Source: Strigops habroptila
Taxonomy: Eukaryota > Chordata > Aves > Psittaciformes > Psittacidae
Direction of reading: 5' to 3'
NCBI RefSeq assembly: GCF_004027225.2
Contig: NW_022651108.1
Location: 124,001-188,000, forward strand
Length of the DNA stretch: 64,000 bases
In this document: positions 1 through 23,104 of the stretch, piece by piece
How the letters are laid out: each line of letters opens with the position of its first letter
How positions within the stretch are numbered: the stretch's first letter is position 1
The notes under the pieces: model-generated
Told to the model about the DNA's origin: nothing
Database searches by the model: none
The model's input: the letters and a program-made list of their open reading frames with translations, nothing else
Made by a program: the position numbers and the translations under genes

Positions 1-3000
1 GTTCTTCAAGGAAGCCGGGATCCCGCCGGGCCCCGCCGTCAGCTACGCCGTCATGTTTGTGGACAACAGGTACCCCCCCCCCCAAAAAAACAGATCCCAC
101 GGGAGGCAAATCCATAGGGAATGAGGAGGGGGGATCCCTCGGGACACGGTTTTCCTGCCGCCAGGATCCGGAAGAACATGTTGTTGGATCTCAACAAGGA
201 GCTGATGAACGAGCTGGGCATCACGGTGGTGGGAGACGTCATCGCCATCCTCAAGCACGCCAAAGTGGTGCATAGGCAGGTACGGGAACGGGTTATTCCC
301 ATGGGAATGGGGCAGCCGCAGGCTCCTGCCCCTTCTCCCGGCGGGAAGCTGGCGTTTTCCAGCCTTTTCCAAGGGTTTCTTCCCGCAGGAGATGTGCAAA
401 GCGGCCACGGAGCTGCTGGGCCCCGGCTCGTCCCCGCTGCCCCCGGAGCTGCGCCGCGGAGCCAGCACCGGTGAGCGGCGCCCGGCCGCGGGGACCCTGC
501 CCGGGAAGCGGGAATGCCGGGGGGGACGGGGGGGGGGTGGGATGGGGTGGAATGGGATGGATTGGAGTGGAATGGAATGGGATGGGATGGAATGGGATGA
601 ATGGAGTGCAATGGGATGGATTGGAGTGGAATGGAATGGGATGGGATGAATGGAGTGGAATGGGATGGATTAGAGTGGAATGGAATGGGATGGGATGGGA
701 TGAATGGAGTGAAATGGGATGGATTGGAGTGAAGTGGAATGGGATGGGATGGAATGGGATGAATGGAGTGGAATGGGATGGATTGGAGTGGAATGGAATG
801 GGATGGGATGAATGGAGTGGAATGGGATGGATTAGAGTGGAATGGAATGGGATGGGATGGGATGAATGGAGTGAAATGGGATGGATTGGAGTGAAGTGGA
901 ATGGGATGGAACGGGATGGGATGAATAGAGTGAAATGGGATGGATTGGAGTGGAATGCAATGGGATGGAATGGAATGGAATGGGATGAATGGGATGGATT
1001 GGAGTGGAACGGAATGGGATGGAATGGGATGAATGGAGTGGAATGGAATGGGATGGGATGAATGGAGTGGAATGGGATGGATTGGAGTGGAATGGGATGG
1101 GATGGAATGGGATGAATGGAGTGAAATGGGATGGATTGAAATGGAATGGGATGGGATGGAATGGGATGAATGGAGTGAAATGGGATGCAATGGACTGGGA
1201 TGGAATGGAATGGGATGGGATGAATGGAGTGAAATGAGTTGGATTGGAGTGGAATGGGATGGGATGGGATGGGATGAATGGAGTGAAATGAGTTGGATTG
1301 GAGTGGAATGGAATGGGATGGAATGGGATGAATGGAGTGAAATGGGATGGATTGGAGTGGAATGGAATGGAATGGGATGGGATGGGATGAATGGAGTGAA
1401 ATGGGATGGATTGGAGTGGAATGGAATGGGATGGGATGGAATGGACTGGGATGGAATGGGATGGGATGGACTGGGATGGAATGGGATGGATTGGAGCAGA
1501 ATGGGATGGGATGGAATGGACTGGGATGGAATGGGATGGGATGGACTGGGATGGAATGGGATGGATTGGAGCGGAATGGGGTGGGATGGACTGGGATGGA
1601 ATGGGATGGATTGGAGTGGGATGGGATGGAATGGGATGGAATGGGATAGATTGGAGCGAAACGGGATGGAATGGGATGGATCGGAGCGGGATGGGATGGG
1701 ATGGAATGGAGCGGGATGGGATGGGATGGATTGGAGCGGAATGGGATGGAATGGGCTGGATTGGAGCGGGATGGGATGGGCTGGATTGGGATGGGATGGC
1801 ATGGATTGGAGCGGGATGGGATGGGATGGATTGGAGCGGGATGGGATGGAGTGGACTGGGATGGAATGAGATGGATTGGAGCGGGATGGGATGGGATGGA
1901 TTGGAGCGGGATGGGATGGGATGGGATGGAGCGGGATGGGATGGGATGGGAGGCAGCTCAGAGCTCCCGCAGCCCCAGCAGGGGCAGGGGCACCTCCCAG
2001 GCTGCAGCTCCCGGTCTGGTGCTGCCCCCGGCGCCCCGAGGCCCCCTCAGGGCTGTGTGCCGGGATGTGCCCCATCCCACGGGATGGGCTCCCTCATTCC
2101 CTGGCGATGCTCCCCCGCAGCCGCCGGCCGCATGATCGCCAACAGCCTGAGCCGGGATTCGCTTCCCGCCGCCCCGCTCCAGCCCCACGGCTCCAAGATC
2201 TCCATCACCGTCCCCAACAAGCTGGTGGCGGCGAAGGCAGGTAGGGAAGGGGCTGATCCCGCCGGGAATGGTGCCGGGAAGGGCTTTGTGCATTCCATGG
2301 GGCATGAAACTCCTCATCCAGCAGCTGGGAAAGGCCTTTCCCATTCCATGGGGCATGAAGCTCCTATTCCAGCAGCTGGGAAAGGCCTTTCCCATTCCAT
2401 GGGGCATGAAACTCCTCATCCAGCAGCTGGGAAAGGCCTTTCCCATTCCATGGGGCATGAAGCTCCTATTCCAGCAGCTGGGAAAGGCCTTTCCCATTCC
2501 ATGGGGCATGAAGCTCCTATTCCAGCAGCTGGGAAAGGCCTTTCCCATTCCATGGGGCATTAAGCTCCTATTCCAGCAGCTGGGAAAGGCCTTTCCCATT
2601 CCATGGGGCATTCAAGTCCCACAGAACATCCTTGTCTCTCCATTGGAGACCTCAATTTGATGGATGGAGCACTCGGTGGATGAAGACCTGGCTCCATGGC
2701 CACACACACAACGAGTTGTGGTCAATATCCAGTTGGAAACCAGTAACGATGGTGTTCCTCAGGGATCGGGGTTGGGATTGATCCCGTTCAACACCTTTGT
2801 GGGCATCATGGACGGTGGGATTGAGGTGATGACACCAGGCTGGGTTAGAGGGAAGGGATGGGATCCAGAGGGACCTGCACACGCTTGTGAGGGTCAACGT
2901 CAACCTCATGAAGTTCAACCAAGCCAAGGGCAAGGTCCTACATGTGGGTCACTGCTGCAGGTTGGGGGGAGAAGAGGTTTGGAGCAGCCTGAGGAGAAGG

Positions 3001-4680
3001 ATTTTGGGGGTGTGGGGTGAGGAGAAGCTTGAGATGAGCCCCAAAACCACCCGTGTCCTGGGCTGCGACCATGGGTTGAAGGGGCTGATCCTGCCCCTCT
3101 GCTCTGCTCGGTGAGACCTCACTTGGAGTATTGTGGCCACTTGTGGCGTCCTCAACATCAGGAGGACATGGAGGTGTTGGAGCAGGTCCAGAGGAGGCCA
3201 CGAGGATGAGCAGGAGCTGGAGAACCTCCCATATGGAGCCAGGTTGAGACCATTGGGGCTGGAGAAGACCTCAGAGCAGCTGAAGGGGGCTCCAAGGATG
3301 CTGGAGATGGGACCTTCAGCAGGGATTGGAGCGGTAGGACAAGGGGTGATGGCTTCCAAGTGAAGTTTAGGTTGGAGATAAGGAAGTTCTTCCCTGTGAA
3401 TGGGATACCCAAGGAAGTTGGGAATGCTCCATCCCTGGTGGTGGTGAAGGCCAGGTTGGATGGAGCCTTGGGTGATGTGGTTCAGTGCGAGGTGTCCCTG
3501 CCCATGGCGGAGGCTTGGAACTGGATGATCTTAAGGTCTTTTTCCAAGCCAACCCCTTCCATGATTCCATGAAAGTCCTTTTCCCTCCATCCCAGCAGGA
3601 TTAGGGAACGCGGGCGCCGAAATTCCATCGATCCCGGCGAAGCGGCGCCGGGTGACGGCGGAGATGGAGGGGAAGTACATCATCACCATGCCCAAAGGCA
3701 CCACGCCGCGGACAAGGAAAATCCTGGAGCAGCAACAAGCAGCCAAAGGTACCGGCGGTGCCTTCTGCTCCCTGCATTCCCAATTCATCCCCATCCGTCC
3801 CCAAATCCCACCCCAAAAATCCCACCTTGGCCTCTTGAATCCCAAAGGGCCGCCCAGGACGTCGGTCTTCGACCGGTTGGGAGCCGAGGCCAAGGGGGAC
3901 GCGGCTGCAGGAGGGAAGGTGAGAGGAGATGGGGTGATCCCGGAGGGGTTTTCCTCCTTGGAATTCGAAGCCCTGGTGATTTGGGAACCCCGGGAGGTGT
4001 TTTCCCTCCTCCCGAGGGAAGTGGAAGTTTTGGGATGTCAAACAAGCCTCATCCCCTCCAGCAATCCAGGAGGGAACAGGGTTTCCTGGGAGCTGAGCCC
4101 TGTTCCCTCATTCCATTTGGGAATGGAACGGCTCATTCCATTGCCCGTCGCATCCCAAAAGTCCCCTTGGGAAGGGTGATGGAGCTGGGATGCGGGTGCT
4201 GGGAGCTGGGATGTGGGTGCTGATGGGTGCTGCCCCCTTTGGCTCCAGCCCACCGGCGTCTTCAGCCGCCTGGGAGATTCCCTACGGGATAAATCCATGG
4301 AGAGCGACGACGACGATGACGACGACGGCTCCGTCCTTCCATACGCCGGTGTCCTGAAGAAACCCAATGCTCCATGGAAAGAGAGCGCCGAGCCGGGAAT
4401 GCCGGTCAAGGCGAAAGCCACCAGCTCGGAAGTTAAACCCATTCCCACCCCCAGGAATGCCGCCGGTGTCCGGCCGGCACCGTGCCAAGCGGGAGAAGGG
4501 CGAGAGGCCGACGACGGCGTGAGCAGCAGCAGCAGCAACAGGGATAAATCGGAGCGGGAATGTCGGGTGATGATCCGGAGGACGTGGGGCTGCGGGAAGG
4601 TGAGCAGCACCAGCGATGCCATGATGGACAACGCCGGCACCGTCAGCGTCTTCCAGCGCCTGGGCAAGAAAACGGATTGA
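1..4680 (+). CDS. C19orf47: C19orf47 homologue, SAM-domain protein (5' end outside window)
   Basis: Seven exons are visible: 1-69, 165-279, 389-470, 2121-2240, 3599-3748, 3848-3918 and 4249-4680 (TGA 4678-4680). All junctions are GT-AG and the phases close. The first two exons encode most of a SAM domain (FFKEAGIPPG, then NMLLDLNKELMNELG). Later exons carry a basic patch AKRRRVTAEMEGKY that may be a nuclear signal, the block MPKGTTPRTRKILEQQQAAK, two short RLG motifs (TSVFDRLGAE, TGVFSRLG) and a C-terminal TVSVFQRLG. The order and motifs match vertebrate C19orf47, whose molecular function is not established; SAM domains usually mediate protein or RNA contacts. The last exon has an acidic run after DKSMES. 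The start codon and first exon lie to the left. AKT2 follows on the same strand, as a neighbour of C19orf47 also does in human. Intron 3 is a satellite-like array and intron 4 holds a CR1 tail. Confidence 0.92.
540..1955. repeat. GGGAT/GGAAT pentamer-based satellite-like array
   Basis: About 1.4 kb built from ATGGGATGGA and ATGGAGTG words fills C19orf47 intron 3. The left half has a longer period that includes GGGATGAATGGAGTG; the right half becomes more regular and GC-richer (GGATTGGAGCGGGATGG). The pentamer resembles human satellite II/III (GGAAT), but here it is intronic. Frames stay open through it only because the unit lacks stops. Confidence 0.9.
2290..2612. repeat. 51-bp tandem repeat, about six copies
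   Basis: The unit contains CCATGGGGCATGAA, then CAGCAGCTGGGAAAGGCC. The copies are nearly identical, which suggests recent expansion. It lies in C19orf47 intron 4 just upstream of the CR1 fragment. Confidence 0.92.
2645..3578 (+). mobile_element. CR1 LINE fragment, 3' part of the reverse-transcriptase ORF plus tail
   Basis: A diverged, 5'-truncated CR1 element in sense orientation in C19orf47 intron 4. Near 2751 the translation reads GVPQGS followed by an LFN.F-like stretch and DGGIE, typical of the CR1 reverse transcriptase. Near 2905 it reads NLMKFNQAKGKVLH, typical of the C-terminal part. The end (about 3425-3575) follows the CR1 tail: CATCCCTGG, a TGGATGATCTTAAGGTC block, and a degenerate ATTCCATG octamer repeat at 3562-3571. 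Many interruptions indicate an old, inactive copy. CR1 is the dominant LINE of birds and reptiles, so it supports the taxonomic call. Confidence 0.85.
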
Positions 4681-5559
4681 GATCCAATGGGATCCGTCTG
4701 CTTCCGGGGCTTCCCCGTTATCCCAACGCAAGAGCCAGCGGAGACTCGATCCCGGGGGATCACCCCATAGGGGAATCCTATGGGGAAGGGGTTAATGCCG
4801 TGTGGAAAGGGAGTTTCCACAGGGAAAGGCTTAATCCCAGTGGGAAGCATCCCATAGGAAAACAATGGAGGGAAGAGAAGGGGGGGGATAACCCTTCCCA
4901 AGAGATTCCCTGCCCGTGGTCCGGGTGAATCCAGCCGAATCATCGCTCTCCATCCTCTTCCCCACCACTGAAGCCTTGATTTGCCCCTTTATTCCCACCC
5001 CCCCGCCGGTTCTTTCCTGCTTTGAGGAATTCTCCCCGCGCAGGCTGGGTCTGGCCTTGCTGTGCCTGCTTTTCCCTTCCTCTGCCGCTTGGTTGCCCGG
5101 TATTTATGGATCCGCTCCGGAATGCCGCCCTCGATCCTTCGGGACGATGGCATCCATTGGGATGGATTTCGGAGCAGCATTCCCGAAAAACCCCCCAAAC
5201 CCACCCCAAAACCTTAAGAAGAACCTTTTTGGGGGGGGCTCAAAAACCAGCACCACCCCCCCCCCCCCCCCCCAAAACTGCCTTAATTCCCGGGACGCCG
5301 TCGCTCCGGACATGGCCTTTGCCTGGAATTGCTCCTTTTCCCCCCAAATCCCAGGGGGTTTTCCTCAACTTATTTATTTTGCCCCAATTCCTCACAAATC
5401 TCTTGCCCCCCCCCACCCCCCAATCTGGTTTCTTTAGTTCTGCTCTAAACCCCAAAACCACCTTTTTTCTCCCCAAAACGAAGCTGGGGGGAGCCGCGCC
5501 GGGAGGTTTGGGATGCGGAAATCCCCCCATTCCTTTGGTTTCAGACAGAAAATCCCCCC

Positions 5560-6365
5560 AAATTCACCAATTCCTGCATTTTTCATAGAAAAATTCACCA
5601 ATTCCTTCATTTTAAGAGGAAAATTCACCAATTCTTGTGGTTTTATCCTGAAAATGCACCAATTTCTTCATTTTTAATACAAAATTTCATCGATTCATTC
5701 ATTTTTAATACAAAAATTCATCAATTCCTTTGTTTTTAATACGAAAATGCACCAATTCCTTCGTTTTTAACACAAAATTTCACCAATTCCTTCATTTTTA
5801 AGATGAAAATTCAAAATTCCAATTTTAATATGAAAATTTGCCAATTCCTTTGTTTTTATCATGAAAATTTACCAATTCCTTCATTTTTAATGCGAAAATT
5901 CACTAATTCCTTCTTTTTTAACACAAAATTCAAAATTCCGTCATTTTTAATATGAAAGTTCACCAATTCCTTTGTTTTTAACACAAAAATTCGCCAATTT
6001 CTTCATTTTAATATGAAAATTCATCAATTCCTGCATTTTAACACAAAAACTAAAAATTCCTTCATTTTTAATATGAAAATTTGCCAATCCCTTGGTTTTT
6101 ACCATGAAAATTCACCAATTTCTTCATTTTTAATACAAAATTCACCATTCCTTCATTTATAATATGAAAATTCGCCAATTCCTTTGTTTTTATAATGAAA
6201 ATTCACCAATTCCTTCATTTTTGATACGAAAATTCCCCAATTCCTTTGGTTTCACCATGAAAATTCACCGATTTCTTAATTTTTAATACAAAATTCGCAA
6301 ATTCCTTTATTTTTAATGTGAAAATTCAAAATTCCTTCATTTTTAGCACAAAAATTCCCCAATTT
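5560..6365. repeat. AT-rich ~31-bp tandem array
   Basis: About 25 degenerate copies of a unit containing AAAATTCACCAATTCCTTC and ATTTTTAATA. It is the only clearly AT-rich block in the window. It lies between the C19orf47 stop and the AATAAA at 6482, so it is probably transcribed as part of that 3' UTR. The preceding 4681-5560 shows no gene, only low-complexity C-rich sequence. Confidence 0.88.
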
Positions 6366-6481
6366 CTTGCTTTTGCCCACTTTGGGGGTGTTTTTCTTCC
6401 CGTTTCGGGCGTTTGGTGTGTGTGCGCCACGAGTGCTTCGGGGGAGGGTCTTTTCCCCCCCCATTTTTGACCTCTTTTGGC

Positions 6482-6487
6482 AATAAA
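6482..6487 (+). terminator. AATAAA polyadenylation signal, probable C19orf47 3' end
   Basis: First canonical hexamer seen after the C19orf47 stop, 1.8 kb downstream, and just before the CpG-rich AKT2 promoter. Assignment to C19orf47 is by position. Confidence 0.6.
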
Positions 6488-6512
6488 GCGTGAAACGGCC
6501 CCGTTCTGGTTT

Positions 6513-6846
6513 ATGCAAATCCATGCAAATTAGATGGGGGCTGAAAGGGGGCGGGGCCCGGGCTGCGCCTGCGCGCCGGGGGGCGGGGCCGGGCTTCCCG
6601 CGCCTGCGCGCGCTCCCCTCCCGCGCTTCGGCGCATGCGCAGCGGCGGCGCCTGGAGCCGAGCGGGGTCTTTCCCCGTCTCCGGTTCCCCACGCCCCCCC
6701 CCTCCACTTTCCGTGTCCCGCCGCCACCGTCTCCGGTTCCTCTCCCGCTTCCCGGGCTCCGGCACCGCGGCCGCCGCCGAAGAACCGGAGGGAGTGGAAC
6801 CGGGATGAGCGGCAGCAGCCGGCGGGGCCCGCGGCGTCCATGACAG
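6513..6846 (+). promoter_or_regulatory. AKT2 promoter and non-coding first exon
   Basis: CpG-rich block with two tandem ATGCAAAT octamers (6513-6520, 6523-6530) and a palindromic NRF1-type site GCGCATGCGC (6631-6640). A plausible non-coding exon ends at 6846 (CATGACAG before GTGAGG) and would splice to the acceptor at 7497-7498 ahead of the AKT2 ATG. The exact transcription start is not determinable here. Confidence 0.65.
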
Positions 6847-7515
6847 GTGAGGAACCGGCCTTGCTCTGCCTTAACCCCACACCCCCCCACCCCCCCGGCG
6901 CCGCGCAATGGACTCGCCCGCCCCTCGCCGGCCCCCGCGCGGACCGTACCACCCGCGCCCCTCCGCCGGGGGTGCGCCCCCACCCCCCCCCGCGCCCCAC
7001 AGTGAGCTCGCCCGCCTTGGGGTAGGGAACGCCGCCGGGAGCGAACCACCCGCTGCGGGGGGGGGGACACCTGAAATAGGGGTCCTGGGGGGGGGCTCTG
7101 GAAGGTTGGGGGGGACTATATTAGGGTCCAGCAGGGTCTGGGGGGGCCCTGGAAGGCTTTAGGGGGCTCTATAGGGCCCATGCAGGGTCGGGGGGCCCCA
7201 TGGAGCTGCGCTGAGGGGGTTTGGGGGGCACTTTATGCCCCTCTGTGTCTGGGAGGGGGCTTTTGGGGTCCCCCCGTGTGGGCTCCATCCCCATCCAGCG
7301 GGAATTGAGCCCGTCCCTTGGGACTGGGGGGTTAATCCCATGCTAGGACTTGGATTCGTTCCCTTGTTGCCAGGTCCCCCCTTCCCCTGGGTGCTGGGAA
7401 CCGGCCGCATCCCGGTGTTGGGATGTTTGGGATCCGTATCCCAAGGGAAGGGAATGGCAGGATCCATCCCATCCCGTCCCATCCCATCCCGTCCGCAGGT
7501 CCTGGCCGGCGTTAG

Positions 7516-13072
<5,557 letters not shown>

Positions 13073-13229
13073 CGGAGCCGGAGCCGGAGCCGGGGGGGGA
13101 CGACCCGGAGGGCAGGACCCCCCCATGGGCTCCGTCAGCCCCCGCCATGGGTCCCATCAGCCCCCCCCCCGTGGGCTCCATCCAGCCCCACACATCCCGC
13201 GCTGCCGGCTCCGCCTTGAAGCCACCTGG

Positions 13230-13750
13230 ATCCCAAGCGGGACTCGACAGGAATCCAAGTGGATCCCAACTGAAGCGCAACCGGATCCCAGGTGAAACTC
13301 AACCGGATCCCAACTGGAATCCATCGAGGACTCAACTGGTTCCCAACTGGATCTCAACCAGATCCTGACCGGATCCCAACCAGGACTCAACCACATCCCA
13401 ACCGGATCCCAGCTGGATCTCAACTGGGATTCAACCGGTACCCAGCCAGGACTCAACTGCATCCCAACCGGATCCCAAACCGGATCCCAACCAGGACTCA
13501 ACTGCATCCCAACCGGATCCCAACTGGATCTCAACCGGGATTCAACCAGATCCCAACTGGATCCCAACTGGATCTCAACCAGGATTCAACCGGTACCCAA
13601 CCAGGACTCGACTGCATCCCAACTGGATCCCAACTGGATCTCAACCAGATCCCAAACCGGATCCCAACCAGGACTCAACTGCATCCCAACCAGATCCCAA
13701 TTGGATCTCAACCGGGATTCAACCACATCCCACCCGGATCGCAGCCGGAT
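13230..13750. repeat. ~24-bp array in AKT2 3' UTR
   Basis: Degenerate units combining CAACCGGATCCCAAC and AGGACTCAACTGCATCCCAA begin about 160 bp after the AKT2 stop. Because the AATAAA lies downstream, the array is probably part of the mRNA. Confidence 0.85.
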
Positions 13751-14019
13751 CCCACCCATGGCGCTGGGGCTGGATGCCGGGCCCCCCCCGCACCCCACAT
13801 TTGGCTTTGCCGGTGCCTTACCCGCGGTGACGGCGTCACCGGAACCCGCTCCTGGTGCTCCCGGTGCTCCCGGCTCCGGCCCCACGGACGCTGCGGCAAA
13901 CGCCGGCCCCATGGAGGCGAATTGACTCAAACCGGGGTGGCGCCGGGGGGGGGGGGGTGGACGGGACACAGGGGGTGTCCCCCCCCCCAAATTTGGGGGC
14001 CCCCCCGGACGGTACGAGC

Positions 14020-14025
14020 AATAAA
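14020..14025 (+). terminator. AATAAA polyadenylation signal of AKT2
   Basis: Canonical hexamer 950 bp after the AKT2 stop and 235 bp from the convergent QPCTL stop. No canonical hexamer for QPCTL was seen on the opposite strand. Confidence 0.75.
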
Positions 14026-14259
14026 CTGGGAGATTTTTGGATTTGGGGTCTTTTTTGTGCTGGTTTTTGGAAGAATCGGGATGAGGCGGCTTGGGGGGGG
14101 GGGGTGGGAGGGGGGGGCACGTCCTTAGGGGGGGGCCCAAAGTCCCCAAAGGGAGGGAAGTCCCCAAGAGGAGTGTCCAAATGGGAGCCCAGGGGCGCCC
14201 CAAAGGGGGTCCCAAAGGGGGGTCCCCAAAGGGGGTCCCGGGGGGGGTCCCGGGGGGGC

Positions 14260-20243
<5,984 letters not shown>

Positions 20244-20456
20244 GGCGGGAGGCGGGGCCTCCGCACGGGGGGGTGGGCGGGGCCACGAGGGTGACGGGGC
20301 CGGCGCTGATTGGGAAAGGGGCGGGGCTAAGGCGGGCTCGGCCACGCCCTCTTCGGACCCGGAGCCAGGCGCGGGAGGGCGGGGCGGTGGCGACGTCACG
20401 GGAGATGTGTGACGTCACGGAGAATAAGGGGTGGCACTCCCCCGAGATGACGTCAC
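20244..20456 (-). promoter_or_regulatory. QPCTL promoter with three CRE-type sites
   Basis: The CpG-rich sequence upstream of the QPCTL ATG holds an inverted CCAAT (ATTGG 20309-20313). It also has one GACGTCA core (20392-20398) and two perfect TGACGTCA palindromes (20410-20417, 20448-20455). Confidence 0.65.
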
Positions 20457-21135
20457 CTCCCATGGAGCCATCATCCGCCATGGGGCCAGCACCCTCCATG
20501 GGGCCAGCACCCTCCATGGGGCCAGCACCCGCCATGGGGCCATTGCCATGGGGCCAGACCCTCCATGGGTCCAGCACCCTCCATGGGGCCAGAACCCTCC
20601 ATGGGGCCAGAACTCTCCATGGAGCCATTGCCATGGGGCCAGCACCCTCCATGGGGTCATTGCCATGGGGCCAGCACCCTCCATGGGGTCATCACCATGG
20701 GGCCAGCACCCTCCATGGGGTCATTGCCATGGGACCAGCACCCTCCATGGGTCCAGCACCCTGCATGGGGCCATCACCATGTGTCCAGCACCCTCCATGG
20801 GTCCAGCACCCTCCATGGGGCTATTGCCATGGGGCCATCACCCTCCATGGGGTCATTGCCATGGGACCAGCACCCTCCTTGGGGTCATCACCATGGGTCC
20901 AGCACCCTCCATGTGTCCAGCACCCTCCATGGGGCTATCGCCATGGGTCCAGCACCCTGCATGGGGCCATCACCATGTGTCCAGCACCCTCCATGGGTCC
21001 AGCACCCTCCATGGGGCTATTGCCATGGGGCCATCACCCTCCATGGGGTCACTGCCATGGGTCCAGCACCCTCCATGGGTCCAGCACCCTCCATGGAGCC
21101 ATCACCACGGGTCCAGCACCCTCCTCGTGGCCACC
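20456..21135. repeat. ~30-bp CCATGGGG array
   Basis: Units of CCAGCACCCTCCATGGGG and TCATTGCCATGGGG lie between the QPCTL promoter and the FBXO46 stop. They probably overlap the FBXO46 3' UTR. No canonical AATAAA was found for FBXO46. Confidence 0.9.
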
Positions 21136-21291
21136 CCCCCCCCCGTCCACCCCCCATTTCCACTCCAAACTTCGCTCCTTTTTGCTTTTCACTTTTCTTT
21201 TCCTGCTCCTCCATCACCCCAAAAAACCCCCCCTGGGCCCCCCCCATCCCCTCCCCACCCCACATCTCCCCCGACCCCCCCCCCCATCCCT

Positions 21292-23056
21292 TCACCTCCC
21301 ATCGTCGCGCCGCGGCGCCGGGTGCACCCAGTTGTTATCGTGCAGCCCCACACGGCAACCCGGCGCCTCCTTGTCGGGCCGGCGGCAGCACATCCAGTAG
21401 GACCTGCCGTAGGGCAGGTCGTGGTGGTAGGGTTTGGGGTGCCAACGGCACAGCGACACGTCCCCCTTCTCGTAGCGCTTCCTGCACTGCTTGCAGGGGT
21501 CGTCGCGGTACAAGGGGTCCCGGTTCCACCGCGAATCGGTGGCGCGGACGCCGAAGGTCTCGATGAGGGATTTGAAGTAGTGGCAGGAGCACTTGAGGGC
21601 GGCCAGCGCCTGGGTGGGCAGGTAGCTGAAGATCTTCACCATGACGTGCTCCGGCAGCAGCAGCATGTACTGCCGCGGCTCCAGCAGCCGCTGGATCTTG
21701 AACCGGATCTCCAGGAAGTCGTGGGACACGTGGCGGTACAAGCGGCAAAGCGAAGGGTCGGCCCCCGGTGCCGTCGGCTCCGGCTCCGGCGCCGCCGCCG
21801 CCGCCGCCGCCGGCTCATCGGTGATGGGGAAGAGGAAGAGCTGCCCCGGCGGCGGCGGCGGCGGCGGCGCCGGCTCGTCCTTGGGTGCCGCGGGCAGCCG
21901 CACCGTCTCCTCCGTCACCTGCTTGGCGCTGTCCTTGCCGTAGAAGACGCATTGATCCACCACGCCGGTCACCACCACGTCCACATGGAAGCCGGCGGCG
22001 CAATCCCGCCCCGGCGCCGCCGCCGCCGCCGCGTCCAGGGCTCCATCGCACGCGTCCGCCTTCGCCGCCGGCGCCGCCGCGCTCTCGCTGCGGCCAACAA
22101 CGGCGTCGCCACCATCGCCGTCGCCTTTAGGCCCGGCGGCGGCCAATAGCAGCTCCACGTTGGTGGGCAGCACGTCCCGGGACGGGCTGATCAACCGGTA
22201 CAGGTCGCACGTGATCTTGTCCTTGGCGCGGCCGCCGGCGCTGGCGCCGCTCACGAACACGCAACCGGGGCGACCGGTGCCGCCGGCTTCGGTGGCGGCG
22301 CCGGCGCGCGGCTCGCGGCCGCTGGCGATGCGGAAGGCGATGCGGACCTCACCGGGCGCCGCCGGTGCTGCCGCCGCCGCCGCCGGGCATTCGGCGCCGG
22401 GCCGGCACAAGCCGTTGGGTCTGGCGGCGCCGTCGCGGTGCCGCGACTCGAAGTGGGCGACGGCTTCGGCCACGCGGCTGCAATCGGCGGCGCTCGGCGC
22501 TTTGGCGTCGCCGCCGCTCGGGGCCTCCACCAGCACCGGGGGGAAGCTTTGCAGCGCCAGCGCCGTGCGCTGCTCCACCAGCGCCACCATCTCCGCCACC
22601 GACACCAGCTCGGCGGCTTCACCGGGCAGCGGCTCCTCGTCGGCGCCGACCGCGCTCGGCTTCGCCTTGGCCGGGTCGTGGCAGCGCCGGCGCCGCTTGG
22701 CTTTGGAGCTGTCGCTGCCCCAGTTGCCTTTGACCTTCATGGTGCTGGCGCGGGCGCCGGCGCCGCACTGGTGCGCCACGAAGAACGCCACCTTCTCCTT
22801 GGTGTTGCCGGGCTTGATGACGTACCACGTGTCCAGCAGCACCCGGCCCTCCTCCGACGCCGGTGCCGGTGGTGCCGGTGGTGCCGCGGCGCCGGTGCCG
22901 GTGCTCGGGGGGGGGCGGCGTGTTCTCGGTGTGGCGGCAGGACGGGCTGAAGGGTTTCTTGGCGGCGCCGGGGCCGGCGCATGGCTTGTTCTGGCTGTAG
23001 GTGCCGAAGGGCCGCGGGCACCAGAGCTGCAGCTGTGGGAAGGCGTTGGGCTCCAT
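21292..23056 (-). CDS. FBXO46: F-box only protein 46 (FBXO46), one coding exon
   Basis: A single coding exon on the minus strand, starting with MEPNAFPQLQLWCPRPFG at 23056 and ending at the TGA at 21292-21294. It encodes about 587 aa (human 603). Conserved blocks follow in order: WYVIKPGNTKEKVAFFVAHQ, a basic KAKRRRRC, ISPSRDVLPTNVE, FHVDVVVTGVVDQC, CRLYRHVSHDFLEIRFKIQ, an F-box (LPEHVMVKIFSYLPTQAL) and a C-terminal Cys/His region (CKQCRKRYEKGDVSLCRW, SYWMCCRR). F-box proteins recruit substrates to SCF ubiquitin ligases. The N-terminal 50 or so residues and the remainder are in different frames, separated at a nine-G run (22907-22915, + strand). Reading eight restores one frame, so an assembly error or length polymorphism is likely. 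Alanine-rich insertions are longer than in human. Confidence 0.95.
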
Positions 23057-23104
23057 CAGGGCTGCATGGCACTGCCGGGGCGGCCACCGCGGCGCCGGCG
23101 CTGC

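Noticed and set aside
540-1955. Centromeric satellite
   Set aside because: GGAAT-like words suggest satellite II/III, but the array is short and bounded by exons of an intact gene.
51-2075. 674-codon open frame on the minus strand (HPIPSHSIP-like repeats)
   Set aside because: Antisense of a stop-free pentamer array in C19orf47 intron 3; several frames on both strands are open for the same reason and none resembles a protein.
21292-23056. FBXO46 as a pseudogene because of a frame change
   Set aside because: One base in a nine-G run explains it, all conserved blocks remain, and three other genes show the same type of change.
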